64,000 nt of DNA. It comes from Pyropia yezoensis. Its lineage: Eukaryota > Rhodophyta > Bangiophyceae > Bangiales > Bangiaceae. This document shows positions 32,401-44,680 of the stretch, one piece after another. The notes beneath the pieces were generated by a model that ran no database searches, had not been told where the DNA came from, and saw nothing but the letters and a program-made list of their open reading frames with translations. The position numbers and the translations under genes are program-made. Every line of letters starts with the position of its first letter. Position 1 is the stretch's first letter. The DNA lies in contig CM020618.1 in NCBI GenBank assembly GCA_009829735.1, positions 9,763,119 to 9,827,118 of the forward strand. Direction: 5' to 3'.

Positions 32401-35400
32401 GGCCGCCTCTGCGTTTGGTGCCGTTGGATCTTCTGCCTCGTGCGAGCGCGACTTTTCGTTTGCGGGTCGGCTGGTGCGGCCTGACCGTGCGTCGCTTTCC
32501 ATTTCAAGTGTGGAGATGCATTCGCTCGTGTCAGCCAACGCTGACCTGGTGTCCGAGGACACGGCTTCCGTGCCCATCCTTTCGCACGCGGCGGCGGAAT
32601 GAGTACAGGTGCGCAATGAACACGTTTGAGCCAACGGTAGATGATGTGGGGGACGAGGGAGGGTACTGGGAGTCGTCTGCTGATTTTGAGGAGGGCGAGG
32701 ACGAGTCCTCGGTGGAAGGGTAGAGCAGATAGGAACCCCTCTTTTTGTACCCGCTCTTCTATACATGCCCCTGATGCACCTCGGTGCACCTTAGTACTAC
32801 GGTGAGTGCTGGTCGAAACGGGTGCGGGACACGACAATAAGTGTGTTAGACGAGCGGCCCGAGAAGAGGAGCGGCAGGTGGGATTAGGTAGGTCGGCAGA
32901 CGTGCGTCAAAGGCAGTGCACCGCGCACCCCCGCAGCAGCAAGAGCGCGCCTGAGTGGTTGTCAGTGACTGGGGGTATCATGCCGGCCAGAGCTCATGCC
33001 CCCCTTCTTTCTGCCCATCGGCCGAGCCCGTTAGCATACACACAGCCGCCGCGCCCGGCGGTCAGTGAAGAGAACATCCACACAAACGTATGGGCTACGC
33101 TCTCTGCTTGTGCGTGCCTGCCGGCCGTCTACTTTGCACCCCTAGAAAACGGAAACTGAGACGGTCGGAAAGCGAGTCACTTCCCCATCTACTATAAGCT
33201 TGTAGTGGTCTGGGCAGCGCAGGCATGGCATGGTTCAAAACTTCCCCCTCTCGCAGTCATATAAACACAGCATGGGAGCGCCCACCCCGACTGGCGCGTC
33301 CGCGGGCTCAAACTCACACTCGCCCACACGCACCGTCTCGCCTTCGACACCCGTGCGAGCCGAGACCCCGACCAGGGCCGCGCCGCACGACGCCACGTCC
33401 GTGGCGTAAACAGGTAGAAAGAAAGACCCCGTTGCTCATTGGGTGGCCGGCGGGCGAGCATATACACTCCCGCAAACAGAGATACCCCCACGCAGGAGCA
33501 GGCGTACGCCACCAGAAAGCGGAACATCAAACTCCCGCACGACGACCGCGCGAGGCCGTCGCGACGGCGAGTGGGGAGGTAGACGCGGCCCAGGTGGCCC
33601 CGGGGAGCGCACAGCGGAAGGTCAACACTCCCTCATCATGCCCCCCCCCCCAACCGTCCAGGGCAGGCAGGCGGCCGGCCACCCAAAAAAAGCACACCAA
33701 CCCCAACGGCAGCGACATGCCGCCGTCCAGGAAAGAGGGGGGGGGGTGGCCGCGCCTGTAGCGGGGCCGCGCCAATGGCAGCGACATACCGCCGTCGACG
33801 GGGGAGGGGGGGCGCCACCTGCGGGGCGGCGCCGCCAACGGCGGCAACATCATGTTGCCGCCGATGGGGGGGGGGCCGCCGCCGCCGCAGGGAGCGCCGC
33901 GCCAACGCGAGCAGGGATGCCGCCGATGGGGGGGGGGTCGCCGCCACCGCCGCGCAGGCGGCCCCACCAGGAAGACAGGAAGACAGGAAGAACCACCAAC
34001 GCCGCCAGCAGCAGCAACGCCGCCGCCGTCAGAGGAGGGGGGGGGGGCGCCGCCGCCAGCGGGATGCGGCCGCCCCCAAAAAAGAACCACCAACGCCGCC
34101 AACAGCACCAACGTCGGCGCCGTCCGGGGGGGGTGGCGCCGCCTGCGGCAAGACGGCGGCGCCAACGGCTGAGGCGAGATGTTGCCAATAGGGGGGGGGA
34201 CGCCACACGCTTTACCAGGGGCCCCCCCCGCCCAGCTGAGCAGCGAAAGGCGAACACGCCGCGCCCCGACGACGACGCGGTGCTGGTCTGTTTGGCAGTC
34301 GAGGGTGGGGCAGGCGCCCGGCAGCGCCGCGGCGGGCTGGGCACCATGGGGAAGTGCGGGCGGTGAGGAGGGGGGGCAGGGCACCACGATAGGGGAGGGG
34401 AGGGGAGTGACTGGTGGCATGGGGCCGCCGGTGAGAGCGCCTAACGACGATGGGGCCGGCGGTCGGTAGCAGCGCTAGTGCATGCCGCGCCGACCCCCCC
34501 AAGAGACGGGCAACTGGTTGCATCGGTGGCCCAACGTTGGGACGCGGGGCTTGCAGCGGCACCCCCCCCGCACTGGCGGTGGCTGCTAGCCACCTGCCGA
34601 CCCCGCACGGTCAGCTGAGCGCGAGCTGGTTCTCACGAGCTTGCAAGTAAGTAACGTTGGATGGATGTCAAATCAGTTGCATTTACACCAGCGGAGGGTT
34701 CTTGCTTCCTCCTTTTTTTTTTTTTTTTTTTTTTCCTAGTTTCTCGCCGCCTGCACCGCACTCGCCGTCACCACACCTCCTGCTGTCGCCCCCGTCTCCA
34801 ACCCCCCGTTGCTGCCCACCTTCCCACCGGCCACCCTCCCCCCCTGTCGTGCCACCGCTGCTCTGTCCCAGTGACTGCACGACAGGCCGCCCCCCCATCG
34901 CAATGACCGGGTGCATCCGTCCACCCGCCCTCTCGTCGTGGCAGCCAGAGCCGCCGGGTAGCGGAGCCGCCACATGAGCAGCACCGCCGGCACAGGGAGG
35001 TGCCACCGCCAGTGAGGAGTTGAGCAGCAAAGGAAAAAGGGCGCCACGGCAGGGGGCGACGCCAGGAAAGCCGTCCTTTGGGGAAGGCGCCGCCAGAGAG
35101 CAGGGCGCAGTCCGCCAGGAGGGGGGGGGATCCGCAGGAAAGGGCGCCAAGAGCAACACAGACCACCAGCGGCAGGCGAGGGTGCCGCCACGACAGACGC
35201 CACCGGACCGAGGCGGCCGCCGCCGCGCGGCGAGTCGCCATAAAAAGGGGGGGCGGCGAGGAGGGGAGCAGCACGACAGGGCGGGCGGACGGCGCCAACG
35301 CGCGGAAGGCCGCGGCGAGAGCCACGCCGCCGCCGCCAGCGAGAGCGCGGCCGCCATGGCGACACGGCCGCCGCCAGTGGGCGGTGGCCGCGGGAAGGGG

Positions 35401-36603
35401 GAGGTGGGGGTCAAAAGAGGGCGGTCGCTCCTACCATGGGGAGGTCGCTATCGGCGAAAGGGTGGCCCTGCAGGTGAGGGCGTAGGGAAAAAAAGCGACC
35501 GCCGCACGGGAAGCCAGCGTCGTCCTGTGGGGAGCGCCGCCGACCGAGGGGGCATACAGTGCGGCGGCACAGACAAAGTGGGGTGGCTTTGGTGCGGGAA
35601 GGGCCACGGATGGCCGGTGCGTGCGACGGATGGCTGGCGCGGGCGCCCTCGTGGCTGCGGGACGGACAGTCGCAGGCACTGAGGGGGACGCCAGTGGGGG
35701 GGGCGCAACTGGGTGGGGACTCTCACAATGAGGCGGCAGCCTGGACGAGGCGGTGCCACCTGCTTCCAGCCCTTCTACACCCCCTCGCGGCACGCCGACC
35801 CCTCAAATTGACCAGCTCCAGGGGCCCGTCAGACGGACCCGCGTCAGCGGCCCCACTGCAGTCGCCGCCTACCGGTGGGCACCCTCCAGCGAGGCCCCCT
35901 GGGCCTGGCCAAAATACGGTGTGAGGCCACTGAGCAGGGCGCGGCGGCCGGTGCCGGTTTGCGCTCGCGCAAGGGGGTAGGTACTGTCTGGTCGGGTGTG
36001 GCCCTGAAGGGGGGGGCACGCAGCGCGGGGGCGGGGGGGCAATGACGGCGGGGGGGGGGGGCGCGCAGGGCGGGGGGGGGGGGGAAATCAAGGCGGGGGG
36101 GGGGGGGCGCGCAGGGCGGGGGGGGGGGGGCAATCAGGGCGGGGGGGGGGGGGCGCGCAGGGCGGGGGGGCGGGGAGTGAAGACTCGCGGGGATCGGGTC
36201 GCGGGGGGGGGCCTGCTCGCGGGGGCCCGTGGAGGGTGGCGCGCGGGGGGCGGCCCGCGCGCGGCGTGTCGGGTGGGAGCGCGGCCCGCGTGTGGGGCGG
36301 GCGAGCACCGAAGTGGAGGGCCAATCCTTCTTCAGCATACAGTCGCGTGTCCACGTGCGCTGTGACGGCCGGCGCGCGCGGCTGACAGCAGGCCGCGCGT
36401 AATGGCCAGTCGTCAGGCGCGAGCTATAAGCAGCGATTCTATATACTCAATTTGAGAGTATATACGCGATAATCGTACCCACCCTGGTCGACGAGTACTC
36501 AATACTACGAATCAAAAATCTATTTCACCGTACCCATAGTCGGAAATTTCAGTGCCCGTCATACTTTACGCCAGGCCGAAAACAGTACTTATGACAGGGC
36601 CTG
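29468..36603 (+). mobile_element. hAT element, second assembly copy, left end missing
   Basis: Same element as 17,456-24,697 without its first 98 bp, which would lie in the gap. The right TIR is at 36,586-36,603, with GCGGCGTC at 36,604-36,611. It is probably the same physical element. Confidence 0.85.
30072..32723 (+). pseudogene. hAT transposase, frameshifted second copy
   Basis: It corresponds to 18,161-20,812. Relative to the intact copy it has an extra T near 30,457, one G fewer near 31,233, one C fewer near 32,165 and an extra A near 32,599, each in a short run. One substitution turns a Leu codon into Phe (31,052). The frame changes return to the original at the C-terminus. The pattern is that of uncorrected long-read errors. 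Confidence 0.88.
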
Positions 36604-36963
36604 GCGGCGTCGTCCCAGCAGCCCTCCCCGCTCGTCTGCCCCGCTCCCCCACCTCCTCCACTTGCGTTGCTGTCGGCCACGGGCTCGGCATTATCTACCG
36701 CTCTCTCCGAGCCAACCAGCTCGACGCGAGCTGCATCAGTTCCTGCCCGCGTCATCCTGCTGGCGGTGCCCATCTCCCTAGGTCCAGCCGGCCTGGGGCT
36801 GATGCAGGCTATTGCGTCTCTTGGGAGACAGCTGGTCGATGGGCATCGCGGCCCTGTTAAGCTGACGGGCTTCTACGTGGTGGTGCAGGCAAGCACGGGC
36901 ATCAAGGGGGACCGCCCAAAGAACATCATTATTGACTGCCACGGTGACAAGCGCACGGTCTAA
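36604..36963 (+). pseudogene. ORF1 3' part, second assembly copy
   Basis: It continues ORF1 after the hAT right end and matches 24,698-25,057, including the TAA stop 9 nt before the Ulp1 ATG. Both contigs agree here, so the separation of ORF1 and Ulp1 frames is real and not a base-calling error. Confidence 0.7.
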
Positions 36964-36972
36964 GAGAAAGAC

Positions 36973-39087
36973 ATGATCATGGCGGAGTGGCAGCAGCAGC
37001 AGCCGGTGGCAAGCAACGCTGGTGTCGCGTCTGAGCGGAAGACGCCGATCCCCCCTCCTATGAACGACGTCGCGGCTGGGATTGACACCCCGGGCGGAAA
37101 TGGGGAGAGAGGCAGCGACATTGTGGACAAAATCGTCTACCCGAAGGTCACTATCCACACCCCGAAGCAGGTGCTGGCTTTACCAAGTGTCAAGAAGGGT
37201 GTCAAGACGCTCTCCCTAAAGGACTTCGGCGCGGTTGTCGCGAGCTGCAGGCTGCGGACGTACAAGCAGATGACGTACAACCTCGTGAAGGGAATCTTCA
37301 AGAAAGCGCAGGGTGTCATCATCGGCAGGGGCACTCGCAAGGGAGATTTCGCATGGTCCTGTGTGACGCCGATGGACGTGTTAGTGAACGAATGGACTGT
37401 CGAGGGCTCCTCCCTCACCGTCGGCGGGGGGTGCTTCATCCCGCCAGACAGCGGGAATGGCGGGCAGCGCGGTGGGGTCGAAAAGAAGAGGATCGCCCTT
37501 TGCATAGCGGCACACCTCTGCCCGTTTTGGTCGGCCATCCTGCGCGGCTACTTCGCGGAGAACCCGGTGAGCCGGGTAGCACTGGCGAAGCGGTTTAGGC
37601 GAGCCGACGACGCTTTTGCCAACGCCAGTGGAAGACGCGGCCGCAGGGCGAAGCTTCGGAAGCTGAGCCGTGCTGCAAAGAGCAACGGAGAAGGCGCTGG
37701 CGCAGGGACCGGCACGACGCATGCCCCGTCGGATGATGATTACGATGTTTACAACCGTCTTGACCACAGCGAGCTGCCCGTGACGGCCGCTTGGATTTCA
37801 GAGCTGTCAGAGGCGACCGCTTTGTACAGCCGTGGAGATCTTCTACTGTTGGATGCCTCACCGACACTCCCAAGCTCTACGGTCGTGTCTGCTTTATCCC
37901 TCCCTGCTGCCGAGTTTAAGGCCGTTCTTCAGTCCGAGGCCAAGATGCACGCCCTGCTGCCGCGTGAGCTCATCAAACGGGCTCTCAGTCTTCTCGCATC
38001 CGTTGATGAGTCCAGCGGGGCGCTGGCGCCGGAGGGGGTTCTTGTGCCAAGTTCCGCGGGTGACGCGTCGGCGAGTCGAGCCGCACCAGTGGCTGCACCA
38101 GCTGTGTCAATCTCTGTAGGTGACCACCCGATCATGCGCTGCACCAGCTCTTCTCTTACGCACATGTCGTCCGTGCTCTCTCTTAACGAGCACGTGAAGC
38201 AGTGCAAGGCATTCCACGCATGGACTGAGGCGCTGGCCGAGAGCGAGGCTAACTTTCCTTGGGAGCTTGAGTTCTTGGTCGGCTCGAGGCTCCCTGTGTC
38301 CGCCGCAGCCAACCAAGTCTGGACCACCTGCGCGCCACGGCGCGTTGGCGACCCGGCGTGGCGGTTCTTCTCACGGAATGCTGGCGCTCTCGGTGAAAAG
38401 GCGGGATCCGACATGTACGGCGGCTGCACCGTAACCTTCTCGGACATCATCGTGGGAGGGCAGAGAGCCTACAAGACGAACGCCATCCTTGACGCAGCGC
38501 TGGAGGAGATGGGCCACCACGGTGCCCTGCGCCTGATGCAGGGCTACGTCCTCTTGACCAGCCAGTCGGCGGCTTTCACGACATGCCATAACAAGCGGGT
38601 ATCTGACGACGACGCTTTTGGTAAGATCAAGGAGGTGTACGACGTTATGCCGCCAGCCCGCTTTGAGCGCTTCCTCATGATGCTCAACCTGATGGGGCAC
38701 CATTGGATCTCAGCGAAGGTCCAGACGAATGGCATCATTCGCATCTTTGACTCCTCCGCTGGCGGCTTCCGGGAGCAGAGAGACTTTGCCGTGGCAAGAG
38801 TGCTGCTGTTTGCCCGAGAGGTGGGGCGTCTGCGACGCCTGGGCAACCCGTGGGCTCCCGTCATTGACAAGTGGGAGGTGGAGTACGTTGACGCGCCTGT
38901 ACAGGGTGACGGCTACAACTGCGGGCCGTTTGCGCTGGCCCATCTGTGGTGCGCCGCGAATGGGTTGGAGCTGCAGGGCATGAACAATGTTGTTGGTGAC
39001 CACCTTCGTCTCGCTATTTTATGCTCGGTGTTGGAGTGCGGGAAACTCTACGATGAGGCTCGACTCCCAGGCATGACCCCCGACTAA
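36973..39087 (+). CDS. Ulp1/C48 SUMO-type cysteine protease (intact)
   Basis: Protein of 704 residues. The C-terminal 250 residues have the Ulp1 (peptidase C48) signature in order: HHW with the catalytic His, IFDSS with the Asp, and QGDGYNCGPFAL with the oxyanion Gln and nucleophile Cys. Enzymes of this family cleave SUMO or related modifiers from proteins. The N-terminal 400 residues (a basic stretch RFRRADDAF-, then Ala/Ser-rich) match no family I know. The ATG at 36,973 is 9 nt after the ORF1 stop. Cellular Ulp1 genes are not usually embedded between TIRs; Ulp1 domains are known in several DNA-transposon lineages, so I read it as element-encoded. Its role there (for instance stripping SUMO from transposase or silencing factors) is speculation. 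Confidence 0.85.
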   Translation: MIMAEWQQQQPVASNAGVASERKTPIPPPMNDVAAGIDTPGGNGERGSDIVDKIVYPKVTIHTPKQVLALPSVKKGVKTLSLKDFGAVVASCRLRTYKQMTYNLVKGIFKKAQGVIIGRGTRKGDFAWSCVTPMDVLVNEWTVEGSSLTVGGGCFIPPDSGNGGQRGGVEKKRIALCIAAHLCPFWSAILRGYFAENPVSRVALAKRFRRADDAFANASGRRGRRAKLRKLSRAAKSNGEGAGAGTGTTHAPSDDDYDVYNRLDHSELPVTAAWISELSEATALYSRGDLLLLDASPTLPSSTVVSALSLPAAEFKAVLQSEAKMHALLPRELIKRALSLLASVDESSGALAPEGVLVPSSAGDASASRAAPVAAPAVSISVGDHPIMRCTSSSLTHMSSVLSLNEHVKQCKAFHAWTEALAESEANFPWELEFLVGSRLPVSAAANQVWTTCAPRRVGDPAWRFFSRNAGALGEKAGSDMYGGCTVTFSDIIVGGQRAYKTNAILDAALEEMGHHGALRLMQGYVLLTSQSAAFTTCHNKRVSDDDAFGKIKEVYDVMPPARFERFLMMLNLMGHHWISAKVQTNGIIRIFDSSAGGFREQRDFAVARVLLFAREVGRLRRLGNPWAPVIDKWEVEYVDAPVQGDGYNCGPFALAHLWCAANGLELQGMNNVVGDHLRLAILCSVLECGKLYDEARLPGMTPD

Positions 39088-39507
39088 GGCCTTCAAGATA
39101 AAATAACGTGCGTTATTTACGTCTGCATGCTAGCTCGCACGACTGGTAACCGTGGCACGAAGTCACAGTGACCGCCTGGGCTTGAACCGGTCACGGCAAT
39201 GATCCTCATGGCCAGCGACGAAGTAGCACTGGCCAGCAAGTAAACGAGCCCTCATAGCAAACCTATCAATCATGAGTCCATCCACGGTGCTCCAGAACCA
39301 GGAGAGAAGCCAGAACTTCAAGCAGCATACGCCCAGTGCGCCGACCACCCGACACCCTACGGCCATGATGCCGCCCGACAGCGGACATGAAGGAGGGAGT
39401 GGCTGGCCCGAGCTAATGAACACCTTTGCAGCAGCCGCGCTGTCCCAAAGCAGCGCGCTCGCACGCACAATCCGATGAGAGCCGCCAAGGCAGCCAGGCA
39501 AAGACGC

Positions 39508-40770
39508 GCCGTGCCAGCCGCGCAGGAATGCGACACTCAGCCGGTACCGTGGGGTGGGGGACGAGGGGAGAGGTGAAGCGGGATTGTTGCTGGCCAGGGT
39601 GCACGATGGTGGCCGCCCGCCGCGGCAGCCGTGGTGCTACCCGCTGGAGCACAGGATGGGGGCAAGGTGGGTGCTGAAGGATGAAGTGAGGGAAGAGCGA
39701 TGTGCCGGTCCGAGGACGCCCGCTGCGGGAGCCACCCCACGACGTGCTGTGGCAGCCGCGTCAAAATGTGGCGCACTGCCGGTACGGTGGGATGGGGGAC
39801 GGCGGGAGAGGTGAAGGGGGATAAGTGCTGGGCAGGGTGCCCGATATTGGCCGCCCGCCGCAGAAGCCGCGCCGCGTCCCCCAGGAGCACAGGAAGTGGG
39901 CACGGCGGGTGTTAAAGGATGAAGGGGGGGGAAGAGCGAGGTGCAAGTCCGAGGCCAAGAGCCACCCAGCGACGCGCCGCTGGCGCAGCGGCAACGGGGG
40001 CAGGTGCTGCAAAAGGGCGGCGACGCCGGACGGGCTGAAGAACCTGCGTGCGCGAGTGGGTGGCGCTGATGTGCCACACGACAGGGCGCAGCGGTCCAGG
40101 TTGTTCAGTGGTGTATAAGGCGCAAGCCAGCTGGGCAGACCGGGCGGCGCCCATCCAGCTGAGGATGCTGCCTACGGCCCGCACCCGGATTGGAAATCAG
40201 CCAATCGGTGGCCGTCGTTTCAAATGTCAGTAGCGCCCCTCCTGCAGAGCTTATGGACCTCCTGTCACTGGGAGGTAAACGAAGCTGTGGCATCAAAACG
40301 TACAGGCTGCTGGCCGATGAATGCGCCGTCACAAAGCGTGTGACATACCGCTCTGCTCTGCGGCGGTGGACCCCTAGGTCACTAGCGCTCGATTGCAAGG
40401 GGGATGTGGGGAGTGGCCCGCGGACGTGCGTGATGAACATGACAATATCTTGTTATCATGTTCATCCATGATGGGCAGAAGCGTCTCGGACAGGAAATCT
40501 ATTATGGTGGGTAAACAGACTGGGATGCAGCTAGGGCTATGCGAGAGGAGACACAACATCCCACTGTGACTGCACAATCTCCGGCGGTGGCCACTGGTGG
40601 CATCTTGATCACATACACACTCAGCAGTCTCGCTTGCATGTCAGGTGCCACAGCGCACCTGCCACAGTAACGACACAATTGCCGAAAATGCCGGGGGTGG
40701 CCACTGGTAGCATCCTGTTCGTATACCCACTCAGCAGTCTCGTATGCCCGTCAGGTGCCACAGCGCACCA
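39508..40770 (+). repeat. Second-copy equivalents of downstream repeats
   Basis: This holds the 236-bp-period tandem (about 39,508-40,016), the 11-bp hairpin (about 40,432-40,466) and the two 110-bp units (about 40,569-40,767), matching copy 1 with a few one-base differences. Confidence 0.8.
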
Positions 40771-40874
40771 ACCACCAGACATGAAGCCCGGAAACCCGTG
40801 GTGGCCTCAACCGGGGACACGATCAGGCCAATGCGGCGGTGAGGAAGGGCTGTAGTCGTCGAGTGATACCTGCC

Positions 40875-41223
40875 CACTCCTCCCCTCTACTCATTCCCCC
40901 CTCCACCGCTTTCACATCGAGCGCACAGCACCGGGAGGTGACCTGTCGGGCAACAATTCCGATATGGATCATCAGTCCGAGGCCGCCCCTGGCCGACCGT
41001 GGCGTAGCCATCCGGCGTGCGGACGGCGACGCGGGTGGACGTAGCGGATGCGAGTTTTGAAGGTATCCCAAGCGGCTTTGCGGGCGAAGCCAGGAGGTGC
41101 TGGGGGGCTCAGTCCCCCTTCTAACAGTTCTTCTTCGTACAGTCATAGGCAGAGGTGAAGTGCATTCCTTGCGACCAACTATGAGATGGAACGTCTCTTT
41201 CTGGAGCAACTATGAATACAGTT
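40875..41223. other. 3' flank of the KDZ-like gene
   Basis: Unique sequence just after the duplicated block. No gene is seen. It would hold the 3' end of the minus-strand transposase transcript and, for the plus strand, the tail of the Ulp1 unit. Confidence 0.4.
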
Positions 41224-44200
41224 TTAATAGCTCTCATTGTCGACGTGCGTCCTGCGGTACCACTCTGGCCACTTGATCGTCGTGTGCTTGGTGACCTCGT
41301 CGCGATATATGGCAATGGCGTTGGACAGTGCCTGCTGGTATACAGTAAACGTGATGAAGGCGCTCTGCTTCATCTGTCGCAGGTGATGCTGTTGCCGTTT
41401 TGACATCGCGTTGCGCTCCTCCGACGAAGAGGTGTTGGTGCCGTCCATCGACACGTAGGAGTCAGGCGACATCGCCTTGCTACAGAGGGTGTAGTTCTTT
41501 CGCCAATGAAAGCGATCAACCCGCAAGGACACCTTCTTCGCGACAAGCGGCAGGCGCACTAGTGACGTCTTGAGCGTAGCGCATGCGAAGTCGTACACGA
41601 TGACGTCCGGGAGCGTGGCAAAGCGCTGGATTACGAACTCTATTGGCATCCTCTGGCTCTCGGACTCGTCCAGCACGACGACCCCCAGGCACTTGGGGTG
41701 GCTGCACGTGCAAAACCCGCCGAATGTCCCGCCCGTGTGGCTCTGCTGCTTGCCCATGTCGTGCTGGCAATCCGGGGCGTCCGTCTGAGCGCTCGACGCG
41801 CCGACAAAACCAGGCAGAGAGCGGAGCATTGGCAGCCCAGGTGCCCACACGCCAGTCTTCAAAAAGTCCTCACGCTCACCGACCGGGATACCATGCGCGG
41901 CAGCGTACGAAGCAGGCGTGGCGGGTGGGACGAGCCAGGTAGCCTCAAACTGCCGCGGGGTGAAGGCGTGCTCGTGATGGGCCAGCACCATGGCCTCCTT
42001 CGTGTAGTCCTCGTCGTCGCTCTCGCTGTCATCGACCGAGCCCGTGCTGTGAGTCTGCATCGAGGTGGGGCCGTCGGATGCCTGCGCGTCGTCCACAAAG
42101 TCGTCGTAGTCGCCTCGCGTCTCAATGAGGGCGAGAAGTAGCTCTGCCAGGGTATGGCGCTTGACCGGATCGGCGCAGAGCGCCGGTGACAAGTACGCCA
42201 CCGCTCCGGACAGCAGGCGCAGCTCGGTGACATCCGCGCGGTCCACCACGCCCAACAGGTTTTCAACATTGAACTCCTCGTCCAGGAGGCTGTCAAAGAC
42301 AGCTCCAACGCCTGACCAATTGTCGCGTGGAGCCCAAGCAGTGAAGGGGTCGACTGTGACGGCCCGCACAAAGTCGACTACCTTGAGGGCCGAAGAAACA
42401 GTACCAGGCGTGCCAGCATGGAGCGGCAAAAGCTGGCGTAGGCGCGCAGCACCAGTGGCCCCGCCTGTGTCCGCAAGTGCGGGCTCAAAGAAACGTTGAG
42501 CATGGGATATCAATGGGGAGGCATCGTCCCAGGGTCTGGCAGGCGGCTCGTACGGCAGCGCAGCTTCATAATCGTCATCCAGATGTTCTTCTGCTGTCTC
42601 GGCGTCGCCGCCGTCGAATCCTTCCACATCGCTGGCCCAACCGTCAATGTCACCGTCCTTTGCCTCATCAGTCGCCGGTTCGTCGGCTTGGCCCTTCTGA
42701 GACCTCGATGCCGCATCCCCCTCAATCAACCCGCCGGCTCCCCCTTCACTGACCTCTTTTGCGTCGTCGGAGATGTCGGCTGCGGTGGCGTGAACCGCAT
42801 TCATAAGAATCCGGGGCACTCGACGAAGGAGGTCGACAGGTCCACCAATGATATCCATAGCAGGAGCTCGGGCGGCCCGGCGACACATGAAGAACAGGCG
42901 CAAAAACTCGATGAGCGCGACGCGGACGCCGCCGTCCTCGACCGGGTCCCACCCACGCTCCTTCTTGCCTCCCTCGCTCAGCGCACTGCCCGAGAACGTT
43001 GCCGCGACGCCGTCGACGCGCACGTAACCATTGAGGACGATAAACGCCATCACGTTGCCGCGCATTGCCGTCAGGGTCGTGATCTTGTTTTGGGAAGATG
43101 AAGCCGTGTTGCTCATCGCGCCGCCAATTGCCTTCGCAAGCGCCCCGTCAATGACGACGTGGGCGTACACGGATGCCCGAGCAATGGGCGACACGGACAC
43201 GGACGGCCGCGAGAAAGGCCCCATAAACTTGAGCCGATAGCCGAGTTGCAATCCGTCAAAACAGATGACCGCGTAGCTCCCATCAGACCGCATGCAACGG
43301 AGACATTGTGTGACGGCTTCGGGCAGCCCCGCAATAACAAGAGACAGGTACAAGACGATGGCCTTCCGTAGCGTCGTCAAAGAGCTGAGCACCTCGGCTG
43401 CGTCAGGGTACACGTGCTCTTCGCAGAGCTCCCGGTACGCCTGACGCAGGTAGGCAGAAGAGCGCAGGGAGCACCCGTTCCGCGACAGGCTCACAAATGT
43501 CTCAAACAAGAACACCTCTGAATACGCCGTCGACGATGAAGTGAAGACAATGCCGCGGTCTTTGCCGGCGGGAATCACCGTGAAGTTGCACTGCCCGCAC
43601 TTCCACACGTAGATCATGCCCTTGGCAACCCCCTCCCCACACTCGACAAGTACCTCCCGCAGTATGAGCCTTGATCGACGGCGGACACGGCAGTACGGGC
43701 ACAGGTCAGCAGCAGGGAATAAAAGCACAATACTGGGGTCGTCGAGGGCCCGTAGAATGAAGGCGCGCTCGACCTGCGCAGCACGTGGGGGAACGATGTG
43801 CCGCGGCTGCATCGACCGTGGCGCTTGTCGCGTCCGGTCAGTCCTGGAAGGCTCAGCAGCCGCATCGCCCCGGCCCGACACGGGAGACTGCCGCCGCACA
43901 TCTGCATCATCGGGCGCGGCCGCTCCGTCAGCACCGTCAGCTCCGCCAAGTGCCTCCCCCCCCTGTGGACTCGTCCCCACAGCCCTGGTCTTCGACATCC
44001 GTCGCATTTTCCGACTCAGAATCTTGCCCCGGTGGACCTTGAGCGGCGCGCCGCGCCACGTCAATAGCCGCCGTCGCATGATATCGGCTGCCGTCCGATG
44101 TACGACAAGAGAGGCAAATCCACTTCGCGCTGCGCGTGTTACGCACGACGGCAAGTGGCCAGCTTCCACCTGGCATCCGCACGACGGACAAGGAAGGCCC

Positions 44201-44680
44201 ATACAGCACAGCGCGGCCGACCGCGCGTGAGCTTATTCGCAGCGATGCGCTCAAGATCTCGAACAGATCCGCCATCGTCACATCCAGGGCGGCTCGCACA
44301 GCATCCAACGCCTGCACCATAGGATGCTCCAAGCTGCAGGTCATACCCACACCTAGGCACGACTCGGGGGCACTGCAGGTACAGACGACTCCCTCGCTTG
44401 TCAGCTTCGCCTCGACGGCCACAGCCTGGTGGCGGCCCTCACTGTCGCGCGACCCTCCCGCCCCAAACCTGAGAAGCACGCCAACGGAGCCGCTCCGGGA
44501 CAGGTCCCACGCCTTCGTCCTCAACGCCCTATCAGTCACCTTTGACATGGAATGGCGCAGCTCGCGTACGCCATTCAGGCCTAACAGAGCAGCGTCCTCT
44601 GGATCAAACAGCTCGGTCAGGTTGAGGTACGCGCTGTTAGAGAGCAGTACCACCAGGACACTGTGTAATGATTCGCGCAC
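41224..44680 (-). CDS. KDZ/Zisupton-like transposase, one apparent frameshift
   Basis: Minus-strand gene in two abutting frames. The N-terminal part (44,680 to about 43,960) has a Cys/His cluster (VCTCS...TCSLEH) and KWICLSCRTSDG, zinc-ribbon-like CxC modules. The main frame continues to the stop at 41,224. It carries CFDGLQLGYR, then an acidic linker, VYDFACATLK with RFHWRKNYTLCS, and finally SEERN. The order D(G)...YDFAC...FHW..N..CS...EE.N is what I recall for the KDZ (Kyakuja-Dileera-Zisupton) transposase superfamily and its HMGXB3-like relatives. The frame change falls at a run of eight G (coding strand, 43,956-43,963), so an indel error is likely. The true start is unclear, as there is no ATG at 44,680. 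It is convergent with the Ulp1 gene inside the same TIRs. Confidence 0.6.

Larger units (their letters stand above)
29468..40874 (+). repeat. Duplicated 11.4-kb block, copy 2
   Basis: It begins immediately after the gap at the base equivalent to 17,554 and ends at the base equivalent to 28,967, the base before the gap. Beyond 40,874 the sequence continues uniquely into the KDZ gene, and before 17,554 copy 1 continues uniquely into ORF1. Confidence 0.95.
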
